Shown piece by piece: positions 25,728 through 36,170 of a DNA stretch of 64,000 nucleotides. Positions within the stretch are counted from its first letter, which is position 1. Each line of letters opens with the position of its first letter. The stretch comes from Alisma plantago-aquatica (Eukaryota > Streptophyta > Magnoliopsida > Alismatales > Alismataceae), in contig OY856413.1 of assembly GCA_963693085.1 (NCBI GenBank), forward strand, positions 742,942,556 through 743,006,555. Direction: 5' to 3'. The notes under the pieces were generated by a model. The model ran no database searches. It was not told the DNA's origin and saw only the letters and a program-made list of their open reading frames with translations. A program made the position numbers and the translations under genes.

Positions 25728-27700
25728 TTGGTTGTATGCCCTAAGAGAAATCACGTGATGTTGTCATAGGGATACATTATGTAGATTTGATTTCTAATAA
25801 AAGGAAATTATACTTGTTATAATTGTTTCATTTTGAGATAGTGAAAATATATCATAATATCATAAGAATGTATTAACTCGATGATAAATGGTTTGAGTTA
25901 AGGACCTAAATATGAGATCATATGTATACTCAAGAGTAGTAATTCTTGTTATGTCCCTAGTCAGTTATTATGGTGGATAATGCATGACAAAGATGATACA
26001 TAAAACTAGTGTGAATGTTGGATGATCATTATGTCCCTTTAGTCATGATATTGTATATAAATTTAAATTCATAGGTACTAGTTAGAGAATAAGTAGCACT
26101 GGACTGACCCAATTTAAGAATGACTCATGAAATCCATGCCTTGACATTTAGGATCATGTCTCAATGTGGCAATGGTGATTATGATCCTTAGACTTGAAAT
26201 CAATACAATAGTCACATGTCATTCAATGTACTTTAATACTACCCAATTTGACTCTTAATAAGGAATATAATTAAAGTAGTATTGGGTTTACTATGATACT
26301 ATCAAATCATTATGAGTGATGTAGATAAAATGTGTCCCTCCAATATTGGAGTGATATCATGTCCACTTGATAAGTGCAACTTTGAAATGAATGGCCATGC
26401 TCATGTGAGTCAATATGTGATATTGAGCTCACATAATATCAATAGTCTACTTTAGTCCAAGAAACACAAATTCAATGTTAAGAGGATGAAAATACATACC
26501 TTAGTTTATATGTGTATATCTATGACAAATGGATTATATGATTAAGGTAACATTGGTCACTTATAATTTAAAGTTGTTCTCAATTTATTCCTATTATTGG
26601 GGTATCAATGATGTGTGTCTAGATACCAATATTTGCTTGTGAGGTTTTGAATATAATTTCCAATGTAATAAGGTACTTATGGGGTCACACACAAAAGGAT
26701 GCTTAGAGGAATTGAAATTTGCAATCATATATATGATCAGAATGATTCTAAATCATGTACAAATTGATTTCCATCGATTGAGTGGCAAAGAAAGGCACTC
26801 AGCTAACTAGACTATTTAAATTAACTGATTGGTTGTATGCCAATTTGCCGATTGATCACCAATTAGGCAAGTGACCATTCCACTGTCTAGATATTCCAGT
26901 TTGGGTGAAATTTGGTTGAATAAGAATTGAAAATAGTTGAGTGATTTGGATTAAATTGAGAAATTCAAATCGTGACTTGCTGACTAAACAAACCAGGTGA
27001 CTGGATAGTATAGTTGTCAATTGGGTTAATGAGTCATCTAATTCATATTTAGAAATTCAAATCAAAATATGACTTGTTGACTAAAAGAACCAAATAACTA
27101 GGTAGTCCAATTACTGATTGGGTTCATGAGTCATACGATTCATTAATGAATCGGTCGACTGGGAAGTTTGTCAAAGTTTTCTAGTTTGTTTCTATTTGTG
27201 AATTGTGATTAGGAACATGATTGGATTTTGGAAAATTCAAACCCATGACTCTCCTATATGAAGGTGTGGACGTTCAAGGGGAGACACAAATATTGTGAGA
27301 CAAGTTGTCTAAGAGTTCTTCCTATTGGGGAGGGGAAAACTCCATTCAAGGACAACAACCTATAACAGGAGGAGAATGAGAGCCTAGCACATCGAGGACT
27401 TTGAGTTCTGCTTTCTCATGGTGACCAAGGTGGTGCATTAAGAGTTTCTAAATCAGTAGGGACAATGTAGAGGCCAAGTGCCTTGAGCAAAGGCTTAATA
27501 TAAGTAACTTCTCTAAGTATAAAACATGGTGTTAATGTGTCAATGAGGTGACAACAACAACCACTTGAGATCCGGATTCAGTTGTACAAGTTCTATACTA
27601 ACATAAGACATGTCTAGTTGTTGGACAACTAGTGTGCACCACGGTATATATCCCTTCTATGTGTTTGATATATTGATGTTTTATGACTACAAAAAATCTA
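25728..27700 (+). repeat. 3' LTR of the copia element
   Basis: After a purine-rich 'gtacaagtagggca', the LTR opens with 'ttggttgtatgccctaag', a start style common in copia elements of the Tork group. It aligns, inverted, with the solo LTR at 11009-23963 over several blocks. The right boundary is not sharp; I place it near 27,700 from partial similarity to the solo LTR end ('attggg'). No 5' partner was found. Confidence 0.6.
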
Positions 27701-27730
27701 TTGGGTTAAGAGTTTTCTTGGTAAAAAAAC

Positions 27731-27992
27731 TGTAATGCTTGGCCTAAAGCTCTAGTAGAGTTTCAGAAATGATGATTGGTCCCACATATCATCATTAGTC
27801 TTAATTGCACACTTTTTCCTCACTCACTCACAATCTAGGATCAACTTCCTGACTGGCTACCCATCCTAGTACTAACCACATCATTCGTACTCATGGAATC
27901 CCTAAAAAGGAGGTGTAACTTGGTAATATGGATAATCTAATTGTTCCTTTTAATATCATTTTATCCAAGGCCTCAAATCTTGAGACATTACA
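27731..27992 (-). repeat. 3' LTR of the Cassandra-like element
   Basis: In plus orientation it runs from TGTAATGCTTGG to GAGACATTACA. It is the more diverged of the two LTRs in the 5S-like part. Confidence 0.75.
27830..27905 (-). pseudogene. 5S rRNA-like segment in the 3' LTR
   Basis: The reverse strand of 'aacttcctgactggctaccc' followed by 'atcctagtact' matches the plant 5S segment that normally reads AGTACTAGGATGGGTGACC and then CCTGGGAAGT. The 5' half of 5S is not recognisable, so it is not a functional rRNA gene. Confidence 0.65.
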
Positions 27993-28229
27993 ATATCCTC
28001 CACTAAGATTCTTAACGTCCTTGTCAAGGCTCAACTCTATGGCCTCATAATATTTCTCCATTTCAGTGCAGACCCAGAATGTCCCATGGACACCCAGATC
28101 CCAATCATGGCTAGCAGCAAAAGAGTGGCTACATCACCATATACAACCCTTTCCAACATACCTAGACTACACGGATCAAGACTAGCATGCCACATGATCA
28201 TGTGGGCCCCACCTATTGGAGGGGTTATG

Positions 28230-28241
28230 GTTCTGATACCA
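28230..28241 (-). other. Primer-binding site of the Cassandra-like element
   Basis: On the minus strand it reads TGGTATCAGAAC, complementary to a Met-tRNA 3' end. It lies two bases inside the 5' LTR boundary. It fixes the element's orientation as minus. Confidence 0.75.
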
Positions 28242-28243
28242 TT

Positions 28244-28526
28244 TGTACCCGAGGCCACTACCCAAGGCTCTAGTAGAGTTTCAAGAATGATGGTTGGCCC
28301 CATAGACCACCACTAACTTTATTGTGAGCTTTTTCCTTAATCACGCACAAGCCAAGATCAACTTCCCAATTGGTCACCCATTCTAGTACTACTCTGGGAT
28401 GAGCATGCTTAACAATAGAGTTCTTAGTGTAGACTCCTTCAAAAAGAGGTGCACCTTGGTTGTATGTATAGTCTAATCATTCCTTAAAAATATTTCATCT
28501 AAGGCCTCAAATCCCAGGACGTCACA
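28244..28526 (-). repeat. 5' LTR of the Cassandra-like element
   Basis: On the minus strand it starts TGTGACGTCCTGGGATTTGA and ends CGGGTACA. It shares blocks with the other LTR along its whole length, including 'gctctagtagagtttc', 'cttcc...ggt/ctaccca' and 'aaggcctcaaatc' in plus orientation. Confidence 0.78.
28351..28440 (-). pseudogene. 5S rRNA-like segment in the 5' LTR
   Basis: Plus-strand text 'acttcccaattggtcaccca', then 'ttctagtactactct' and 'agcatgcttaac' is the reverse of plant 5S rRNA from about position 50 to 110 (GTTAAGCxTGCT, AGAGTAGTACTAG, TGGGTGACC, GGGAAGT). Part of the internal polymerase III promoter region is thus present, though with changes. It is not a genuine 5S gene because the first half is missing and it sits inside an LTR. 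Confidence 0.75.
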
Positions 28527-28898
28527 AGCCCCTTCCTTCAATACCCTACAACTACAACTTCACTAACTTTGATCATGTGTCTACGACTTCTTGTAGTGAG
28601 GGTGAACCTAATATTGTTTTCACTATTTGTGCTTGTTATGACTTTTGGGTGCAATGTCCTATAGCATTTGCCCTCAATTGTTCATTGTTGATTGTGTTAT
28701 AATTTTTTCTAAGTACAATCAAAAGGGTATTGAGCTTTGTAGGTTGCATGTTATTGTGCCCTTACATGCCAATCTTGAAAACCCTCCTACATATAAGAGG
28801 TAGAGTTGAGATGATCTTAGTAGGACCTGTAACCCTAACACCTCATGTTGGCTATTTCAGCTTGCCTTGTTGTTGTAACTTAGTAGGTACACACCAAG
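28527..28898. other. Unassigned spacer between TRIM and CACTA
   Basis: I see no gene or element ends. It contains 'cctacatataagagg', a TATA-like string, but nothing supports a transcribed unit. Confidence 0.5.
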
Positions 28899-28916
28899 CA
28901 CTACTACATTTTTGGC
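28899..28916 (+). repeat. CACTA terminal inverted repeat (5' end)
   Basis: CACTACTACATTTTTGGC matches the plant CACTA terminus style (CACTACAAGAAAxxTGGC and relatives). It is the transposase cleavage end. The matching right end is outside the window. Confidence 0.82.
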
Positions 28917-28929
28917 TTCTAATGTCACT

Positions 28930-29815
28930 TTTCCTTACGTCGGTTTCACAAAAAAACTGACACTAGATATTATACAATGTCAGTTCTCTAACACAAACAT
29001 CACCATTGTTCAAGTCCAACTGATTAAGAAAATACATGGGTACCACTTTTCTATTAACGTCGGTTGGCTTTCAAAAAAATCAACATCTAAAATAACCGGT
29101 GAAATACAATTTTTTGGGAGAAAATATTTGCCTCCAAAAACTTTTAGATGATCGTCGATTTGTATTGAACTGACGACAAACATTATCACGTGAAATAAAT
29201 TTTGCTCCAAAATACTTGAGGTGTCAATTTCTTTTCCACAGATTTGACATTGATTCATAGGAAAAACCACGAAAAATATCACAATCAATGTCGGTTTCTC
29301 CTCAAGAAGTTGACATCAAAGTGTTCGCGCACATCCGCGAGAAATTTGTTCCCCCCAAATTGCATACTAGTGTCGATTTTTTCTTCAAAAACTGACATCT
29401 CAGTCCCTACCGAGGTCGATTTTGTTTCATCTGGATAGTTGCCTCTAGCATCGGTTTAATAAAGTAGACTCGACATCCATGTCACTAGGTGTGGTGTCAG
29501 TTTTACATAAACAACCGATGACTATCTTCATTAATAAGTATGATTTTTTTCATTCGGAAATGACCTCTTACATCAGTTTTTTAGATGAAACCAATGTCTA
29601 AGTCACTAGGTATGGTGTCGGTTTTACATATACAACTGACGACTATCACCATTATTGAGGCCAATTTTTTTAGTTTGGATAATGTCCTCTTGCATCCATT
29701 TTTTTGGATAAAACCAACGTCTAAGTCGGTAGGCTAGGTGTTGTTGCTTTTATGTGAACTGACATCTATTATCTTAGTTGTTGGTTTTGATAGCAACTGA
29801 CGACTATGTCCTACT
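28930..29815. repeat. CACTA subterminal repeat region
   Basis: At least a dozen degenerate copies of a short motif around GTCGGTTT / AACTGAC occur in both orientations, often as facing pairs ('gtcggtttcac...aactgacac', 'tgtcggttttacatatacaactgacgac'). In plant CACTA elements such subterminal motifs are binding sites for the element's DNA-binding protein. Longer near-direct repeats here include 'taagtcactaggtatggtgtcggtt' and its relative near 29495. Confidence 0.75.
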
Positions 29816-29828
29816 TAATACCACCCAT

Positions 29829-30207
29829 GAAATTTCTTTCCCCCATTCTCTATTTCATTTCTCCCCCAATACCTAGCTCTGGTGATTTGTGCTCTGCTGC
29901 TTATGTGCTTCAGTGATCCGCTGCTCCTGTGCTCTAGTTGTTATACTCACCATTGTCCACGGTTTGCTCACTGCTACAACCACCACTGGAGCTCACCATC
30001 ACTATCTTGCTGCTATGGTCGCTTTTGGATCTCCCCATCAAGTGAGATGGCCATTGTGGTTGCTGCTTGCCATCACTGGAGGCATCGCCATCATTGGAGC
30101 TAGCCACCACTGCATGAGAAGCTAGCCTCCTCTGGTGCCTGAGGTGCTCATACTTCCAGTCTATGTTTCCATCACTGGAGTCACCATTGTTTCCAGCAGA
30201 GACCAAG
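29829..30207 (+). other. Putative 5' untranslated exon of the CACTA transposase
   Basis: This is a CT-rich, low-complexity stretch with repeated 'catcactggag'-type words, ending in 'gaccaag' before a splice-donor-like GTATTT at 30208. Its open frames give His- and Cys-rich low-complexity peptides without recognisable domains. I read it as leader. Exon status is inference from position and the donor site. Confidence 0.35.
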
Positions 30208-31021
30208 GTATTTTTTTATTTTTTATTTAAATGACAACATATAAGTCTCATTTCTTGCATCTTAAATGTTATTTATATACAGTGTTGCATGATTAATGTT
30301 TGGATTAATTATTAATAATCTGAATCTTTATTAGAACCATGTTGTCTAATGAGAAATTTGAATACTTGATGAGAGAAAATAACCTAAGATTGAGAATCTA
30401 TAGGAGAAATATTATGATGCTTATGGGGAAAGGAAAAGTGTATATTTAAAATATATAATGAATGATAGGGTGAATGTGACTTATGGATTTATTGGTTTTT
30501 ATTTACATGCAATTGATATGAATCGTAAACCTTAATTGTGGGCATATATATATGTTGGCCTAGAAACCCATCTGAGATTTATTCATTAGTAGTAAATCTT
30601 GGATAGTCCCCAATTTGGGACTGTTCTTGAACACTTGATCTCACTTAGGATGTAAGTGTATAATGTATATTTAGTTTTCAAGATGTTTCTTCAACACTTC
30701 CCAGGGTTCTCTAAGTACATATGTTGGTGGACATTTACCCAATTACATTGGTGTACTTGGAGAACTACGGAGAAATGCAACCAAAATTTTCTTGAAAATC
30801 GAATACACATTATACACACTTACTAGTGAGATTATCTATTCAAGATTAATATAGGTGGTAAACAAATTCATTTTTGAACCCTAAACCCTAATTTGTAAAC
30901 CATAAACCCTAATATATAAACCCTTATCCCTAAATCCTATATATTAAACCCTAATTTGTAATCCCTAAACCCCAATCGTGTAAACCCTAAACCCTAATAC
31001 TTATTTTCTCTTTGATCATAG
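30208..31021 (+). other. Putative intron upstream of TNP2
   Basis: It starts with AAG/GTATTT and ends 'ttattttctctttgatcatag' (pyrimidine-rich tract plus AG) one base before the TNP2 ATG at 31023. It is very AT-rich. The telomere-like cluster at 30876-30998 lies near its end. Splicing has not been shown. Confidence 0.4.
30876..30998. repeat. Degenerate telomere-like repeat cluster
   Basis: Roughly ten AAACCCTAA-type units, some exact and some altered, are packed in about 120 bases just upstream of the TNP2 start. The plant telomere unit is CCCTAAA. A degenerate, short array suggests telo-box-type motifs or an old interstitial repeat, not a chromosome end. Confidence 0.8.
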
Positions 31022-31022
31022 A

Positions 31023-32134
31023 ATGGATAGATCATGGATGTCCATTCCAAATCGCAACACCCTGGAGTTTATTACTGGTCTTGATCAGTTTATAAGATTT
31101 GTGGAGGAACATAGGAAACAACCTGGAGATATGTTCTATAGTCCATGTAGGCATTGCGGTAATAACTTGAAAGTCAACATTGTTGATGAAATCAAAAGTC
31201 ATGTCATGTCCAACGAGATTGTACAGGGCTATAGATATTGGTACTGGCATGGAGATATTCACACCATGAGATCAATAGATCATGTTGATAGCAATTTTGT
31301 CTTTAAGAAGAAATTGTCTTTGATGATGTAGATGTGAACGAACCGGTTACGATAGACATGGTTGATGTGATGCTTAATAGTTGTGGGGTAGAGCACACCG
31401 ATCCACCTTTCTTATTTAGAAACATTGTGCATGAAGCTAAGAGACCATTATACATAGTTTGTACTAAGTTTACGAATCTTAATGATGTGTTGGGATTGTC
31501 CACTCTGAAGGCTAACAATAGATGGAGCGACGAAAGCTTCGCTCCATCTATTGTTGTATTTATTGAAAGAAATTCTTCCTAAAGGCAATGAACTTCCAAT
31601 CTCAACAAACGAATTAAAGAAAATGTTATGCCCAATGGGAATGAAGGCTAAGAAGATACCTACATGTCTGAATGACTGTGTGTTATTTCAAAAGGACTAT
31701 GTCGATTTGAAAGATTGTCCAAAATGTGGGTCGTCAAGGTATAAAATGATGACTTTAGGGAAGTCTAAAACTAGCTTTTCTTCCATGACAATGTTGTACT
31801 ACCTATAATACCATGATAACAATGCTTGTTTGTCAATCCCATGGATGCTGATAATTTAAGGTGGCATGTAGAGGTAAAGAAAAATAATGATGGGATCCTA
31901 CGACACGCCTCTGATTCCCCACAGTAGAAGAAGATTGATTTATTGCACCCTGAATTTGGTGAAGAAGTCAGGAATCTAAGAGTTGGGATTTGTACTGATG
32001 GGATGAATCCATATGGCACATTGAGCAGCCAACATAGCACTTGACATGTTATAATTTTTATATACAATATTCCTCCCTGGTTGTGTATGAAAAATAAGTA
32101 TGTTATGTTGTCATTGTTGATATCAGGCCCTAAA
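31023..32134 (+). pseudogene. CACTA transposase TNP2, N-terminal part
   Basis: The first 100 codons from 31023 ('MDRSWM' to 'GYRYWYWHGD') form the transposase-associated domain found at the start of plant CACTA TNP2 proteins. It includes a CRHC zinc-type motif and the 'GxxxFI' block. After frame changes the text continues as 'PLYIVCTKFTNLNDVLGLSTLKA', then 'LLKEILPKGNELPIS' and 'LCPMGMKAKKIPTC', then a CXXC finger 'DCPKCGSSRYK' (to 31750), and later 'LRVGICTDGMNPYG'. These are conserved TNP2 blocks in the correct order. At least two frameshifts and several stops are present. Element B cuts the gene after 'ISGPK', and the sense resumes exactly after the duplication at 62,993. Confidence 0.88.
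31514..31555. repeat. Inverted repeat with 17-base arms inside TNP2
   Basis: The arm AACAATAGATGGAGCGA (31514-31530) is followed by eight bases and then its exact reverse complement (31539-31555). It falls where the TNP2 frame shifts, between 'RWSDESF' and 'LLKEILP'. Confidence 0.9.
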
Positions 32135-33017
32135 TGCAACATCCCTGACCTGGATTTTGCCTTAACCCTAAGAGTTTTGCTTAAGCAAGTTAATTAGATC
32201 CTTAATTTTATCTTGTGAAAAGTAATTAAGGCCCAAGAGGAACCTATGTTTCAATTTTGGTCCTGTTTGAATAATGTTGAAGCAATGTTTACTTATTTTG
32301 GACTAAAGTGCAAATTACCCAAGTTGAAGGGATAACTTGAAAATGTTACATTATTAAATGTTCCTCATGTGTTGAGTCATCATGAGAATGAAGATGATGC
32401 AGAGGTATGGCTTGAGAAAGCCTGAGTACCAAGAAAGAGCTGATAAAGCAATGTTTGTGCATTAAAACCCAGTTTTGGTGTAATGTGCAATTTACCTAAA
32501 ACTTAGGGTTCAATATGCAAATTACCACTTCAAAATAGTCTCTAATGTTTCTTGGCATCATGTAGAGCAAATAAAATGAGAGGGGCATCTCATTTGTATC
32601 ACTTTGAAGGAGAGAGAATCTTAATATTAAAATAATCAAGATTTAAGCATAATTGAAACCCTAATTCAATTTAATGCAAAAATAAATAAAATAATTGAAG
32701 GGACTTCAACCAAAAACGATATGGTTGAATTTGATTAAGTGTTAACGTCCTTGTGCCTTGCAAAGGCAACGAAAATATCCAAAGGAATGGATAATTCACT
32801 CACATTATTAAAAGAAAAAGTAATATCCACTAACTTATGGATATTACTATTATATGATTAAGGTGCTTAATTTTATTTTCCTTAATTCATGGATAATGAA
32901 TAGGAATTCGGAGGTGATAAAGATATCTTTGCATGCAAGGAATTGATAGGGAGGAGGTGGCACTAATTTTGGAATTAAAATATTTTTATAAGGCATTTTC
33001 GCTCTCATTGATTTCCT

Positions 33018-33025
33018 TATAAAAA
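33018..33025 (+). promoter_or_regulatory. TATA box of left LTR B
   Basis: TATAAAAA sits in 'gatttccttataaaaacacc', kept in the right LTR at 42922. About 117 bases downstream lies a GGTAAGC donor-like site in a block that aligns with the leader of A. Confidence 0.6.
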
Positions 33026-33525
33026 CACCTTTTACAACTCAAATCAAAGGCTTTTTCGAATCCACTTCTTATCTTTGCTTGAAAACTGACCAAGTGAGCT
33101 TTGGAGGATCAGGAGGACTACCCCCAACCTGTTGGTAAGCTTCTTGACCTTCTTTCACCTTGATTTCATGGTGGAAATCGAAAATCAATGCATGATTTCT
33201 TCTTATCTCAATCCCATCTTCAATTCTAACCATTCCTTTTCACTCAAAGCTTGAGGAAGAGCCTTGGGATAGTGAAAGGAGTTGCATACATCATTGTTGA
33301 CGTGAGCTTGAAGCTTCAAAGCTCAATTGGAGGCGAGTTTTATAACTTGAACCCTTACTATTGTTATTGCATTCAATTCCTTATCAATTGTTGATCATTT
33401 GTTCTTCTTGAAATTCACTTGATCAAATCAATAGAACCACTATGAAAATTACAGAAAAAGTATGAAGGATATTATCTTGATGATTATGACATCATCCTAA
33501 GCACACACCTCAAAAATATCCTAGG

Positions 33526-34415
33526 CAAACGGTTTTAAGACTTTGGTCCAAACGGTTTCACCAAACTGTTTGGAGACCAAACGGTTTGCAAACCGTTTGG
33601 AGGATTAGATGCCAAACCATTTGGAAGGGTTGACCATTTGAGGTCAGGACCCTAGTACATCTTGTATGATGATCTAATGGATCCAATAGATTAATTCAAT
33701 GTATAGACGATCTTCCAATTAGAAACCCTAATCGGGTTAAGTGCTGAAATTTTAATTGATTGATTTAAAACTTTGGGTTGATTAACCCAAACGGTCTCGA
33801 GATCGTTTGGAGATCACCCAAATGGTCTCAAGACCGTTTGGAGGTCTAGGGTTGAGTATGGTTGAGTTTTTGAAGAACCAAAGCTAGTAAATTGAAATAC
33901 AAGCAATGGTTCAATTGGTGATCAATCTAATAATCTAAACCCTAATGGAATTTCACAAATTTCAATGATGGGATGGGGAAAACGGTCTCAACACAATTTG
34001 GATGTCATCCAAATGACCTCAAGACCGTTTGAGGTCAGGTCATATCATAATTTGATGAAGATTGACTAATTTCAATTGAATCGATTCTACAATGTTAATC
34101 ATTGATGGTTCCTCGGTTTCAATACCCTAATTGATGGTGTCTTGATTATAAACCCTAGTTCAATTGGGTTTAAAATTCTAATTGAAGGCCTAATTGAAGG
34201 GTGATTCAATTATTCAATTGAAGAATAAATTAGTAGTTCAATTGATAGATGGTTCAATGAGTGAAACCCTGAATTGATTAAGTGTTGAAAGACCTTTTTG
34301 GTCCATTCAGTTTTGAGGAGGTTTGGACCAAACGGTCCCAAACCGTTTGGAGACCCAAGTCCAATCGGTTTCAACACACTTTTTGCACAAACGGTTTCAA
34401 ACCGTTTAGAGAGTA
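33526..34415. repeat. Dispersed AACGGT/ACCGTT palindromes, left LTR B
   Basis: Many copies of AAACGGTTT, AAACCGTTTGG and ACGGTCTC...GACCGTTTGG occur as facing pairs. Examples are 'ccaaacggtttcaccaaac' at 33549 and the near-perfect hairpin 'aaacggtttgcaaaccgttt' at 33578. The cluster is split into about 33526-34035 and 34325-34415. Some copies in this LTR are mutated relative to the right LTR. Confidence 0.8.
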
Positions 34416-35315
34416 AAGGAATCAAGAATGATTAGTGATTCAATGTGATCATATCAATTGAAAACTTATTGTGATGGAAGATCAATTGACCCTATAATTG
34501 TTACTGATTTATCTCAAAGTTAATCACTAGGGTTGTACCTTTAAGGTACTAAATGATTGGTAACCTTAGATAAGTTATTACTTGAAGCTTAAGTAAGTAA
34601 TATTTCAATACAGATACACTATGTCAACCCTAATTGAATATACTTAATTGAAGGGTTGGTTGACTTAATCTAACCAAGCTTGACATAGTCAACATCCTAG
34701 AGGGAATGAGAGAGAGGAATCCATACATGTAGGATAATCATGTAATGGATAAGCCTCAACACCTTCAATATGAATAAACTATGAATTTAGGGTATGATAT
34801 TTGATGAAGAGATCGTGAAACCCTAATCAAGAAGATTGATGAACCTTAACCCTAATCTAGGGTAAAGATGTAACCATAATCAAGGGTAAAAACCATGAGA
34901 AATTCTAACTATGGGTAATGGAATATGAAATCCTAATTGGGATGAATAGAATGTTGACTCAAGGTCAATTAGGTCAATGTTGACTCACGTCTAAATTGAC
35001 TAAACCCTTGTTTTGATGATGACTAACCATTCCACATATTGGTGTCTAATGCTTCTACATTGAGTGATTTCAGATTAGGTTTAGACACACTCCAAATGCC
35101 CTAACTTGCGCATATCAAATTGGAGAAAAGACAAGTCAAAATAGCTACAAGTGTGCAATTTGGGATCTCTATGTAAATGACCTTAGAATTGCTTTGTAAT
35201 CACTTGTAATGATTGTATGACTTGTAATTAAGCTTAGAAAAATTATTGGGACACAAAAATCCATCGTTTGTATGGTCAAACAAAAGTTCCAAAATTTCCC
35301 AACAGGGTTTTTGTC

Positions 35316-35466
35316 GGCCGAATTACAAACTCGGCCGATCCATGAAATCTGGAACTTTTGTGGGATTCGGCCGAGTTGCAAACTCAGCCGATCCACCATT
35401 CGGCCGAGTTGCAAACTCAGCCGATCCATGGTTCGGGTGAATTGCCTTTATGGAAACTCGGCCGAT
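35316..35466. repeat. CGGCCGA minisatellite in the solo copia LTR
   Basis: Four to five copies of a 'ttcggccgagttgcaaactc' plus 'agccgatcca' unit occur, with variants. The unit is itself partly palindromic (CGGCCG) and CG-rich in an AT-rich setting. It lies about 140-290 bases upstream of the TATA box, where enhancer-like repeats are often found in copia LTRs. Confidence 0.85.
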
Positions 35467-35602
35467 CAGACTGTACGAAAAAGTGCAGAAAAGTGATTCT
35501 AGCCGTTGTGGAGTTGCAACAAGTGAAAATAGATCCATTTCAAGCCACAAAATGGCTAGTTTTCATTCTCATGTGTTCCCAAAGGCTAAGAGGCATCCCC
35601 AG

Positions 35603-35611
35603 CTATAAATA
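35603..35611 (+). promoter_or_regulatory. TATA box of the solo copia LTR
   Basis: CTATAAATA sits in 'agctataaataggacccc', an optimal plant TATA context, so transcription would run rightwards into the 3' half of the B LTR. Confidence 0.72.
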
Positions 35612-35927
35612 GGACCCCTTGGGCTTCATTCCAAGGTTGAGCATTCATTGCAAACTCTTTGTGAGGTTCCTATTCTATAGTTGAGTGCTTCCTACAGCCT
35701 CCTCTCTCTCTCTAAGCTTAATCACTTGCTACATCCATTAGAGTGAGTAGGAAATCTGTAAGAGAGCTAGTCTTATTTGTATATCTTGTGAGGCTCTCAC
35801 TTCCACCACCTCCCCATCTCTCATTTCCTATCTTGAAGATGAAGGTTCTCTCTCTTGTCCAAGAGAGGTGAAGAAGAACAAGGGAAGGAGTCCCTTGGTG
35901 AAGATCAAGGCTGAAGACTTGGAGCTA

Positions 35928-36170
35928 GAGTGGGTAAGTCCTTGGAGAAGGCAGAAGACTCAAGCTCAAGTGGGTAAGTCCTTGGTGGAAAGCTTCTCCG
36001 AGTGAAGGTGAAGTCAAAGGCGGAAGATCCAAGAAGAGTGGGTAATTCCTGCAAGGCCGAAGACTTGTGCAAGAGTGGGTAAGTCCTTGGAGAAGGCCGA
36101 AGACTCTTGCAAAGTGGGTAAGTCCTTGGTAAGGTTGAAGACTCTTTGTATTGGATAGGTAAGTCCTTTG
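35928..36170. repeat. Imperfect repeats 'gtgggtaagtccttgg' in the solo LTR
   Basis: About six spaced copies of GTGGGTAAGTCCTTGG alternate with 'gaaggc(c/a)gaagact' words downstream of the TATA box, in what would be the transcribed leader. Each copy contains GGTAAGT, which matches a plant splice donor. Confidence 0.8.

Larger units (their letters stand above)
10510..27700 (+). mobile_element. Decayed Ty1/copia element, split by later insertions
   Basis: Pieces of one copia pol gene lie in order on the plus strand: integrase C-terminal part at 10560-11003, then reverse transcriptase and RNase H at 23969-25690. A polypurine-like tract and a 3' LTR beginning near 25728 follow. The interruption is an inverted solo LTR (11009-23963) holding gypsy element C. 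The protein sense continues across the gap, from an integrase tail before it to an Arg-rich 'RRSIRI' linker after it, which supports a single original element. The order integrase before reverse transcriptase defines copia. The 5' LTR, gag and protease are not recognisable. The left limit is where integrase similarity fades and the right limit is approximate. Confidence 0.7.
27731..28526 (-). mobile_element. Cassandra-like TRIM element with 5S rRNA-like LTRs
   Basis: Two direct repeats (27731-27992 and 28244-28526) flank a 251-base spacer, 796 bases in all, within the known Cassandra range. On the minus strand each starts TGT(A/G)A with 'TTTGAGGCC' near its start, and each carries sequence resembling the 3' half of plant 5S rRNA. 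The spacer begins with a Met-tRNA primer site (28230-28241) and ends in a purine tract ('gtggaggatat'). It encodes nothing. The flanks AAAAC and AGCCC do not match, so the duplication has been lost or the ends have changed. Cassandra elements are non-autonomous and depend on other elements' enzymes. Confidence 0.8.

Noticed and set aside
28037..28316. Overlapping open frames on both strands near 28,040-28,316
   Set aside because: They cover the non-coding spacer and LTR edge of the Cassandra-like element. Neither peptide shows a known domain.
28351..28440. A genuine 5S rRNA gene
   Set aside because: Only part of 5S is recognisable, it is duplicated in two LTRs around a primer site and a purine tract, and it carries changes. 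It belongs to a Cassandra-like TRIM.
29882..30206. Three overlapping frames of 73-90 codons before TNP2
   Set aside because: They arise from low-complexity 'catcactggag' repeats read in several frames. It is more likely an untranslated leader than a gene.
30876..30998. A chromosome end or true telomere
   Set aside because: The array is only about 120 bases, degenerate, and flanked on both sides by CACTA sequence.
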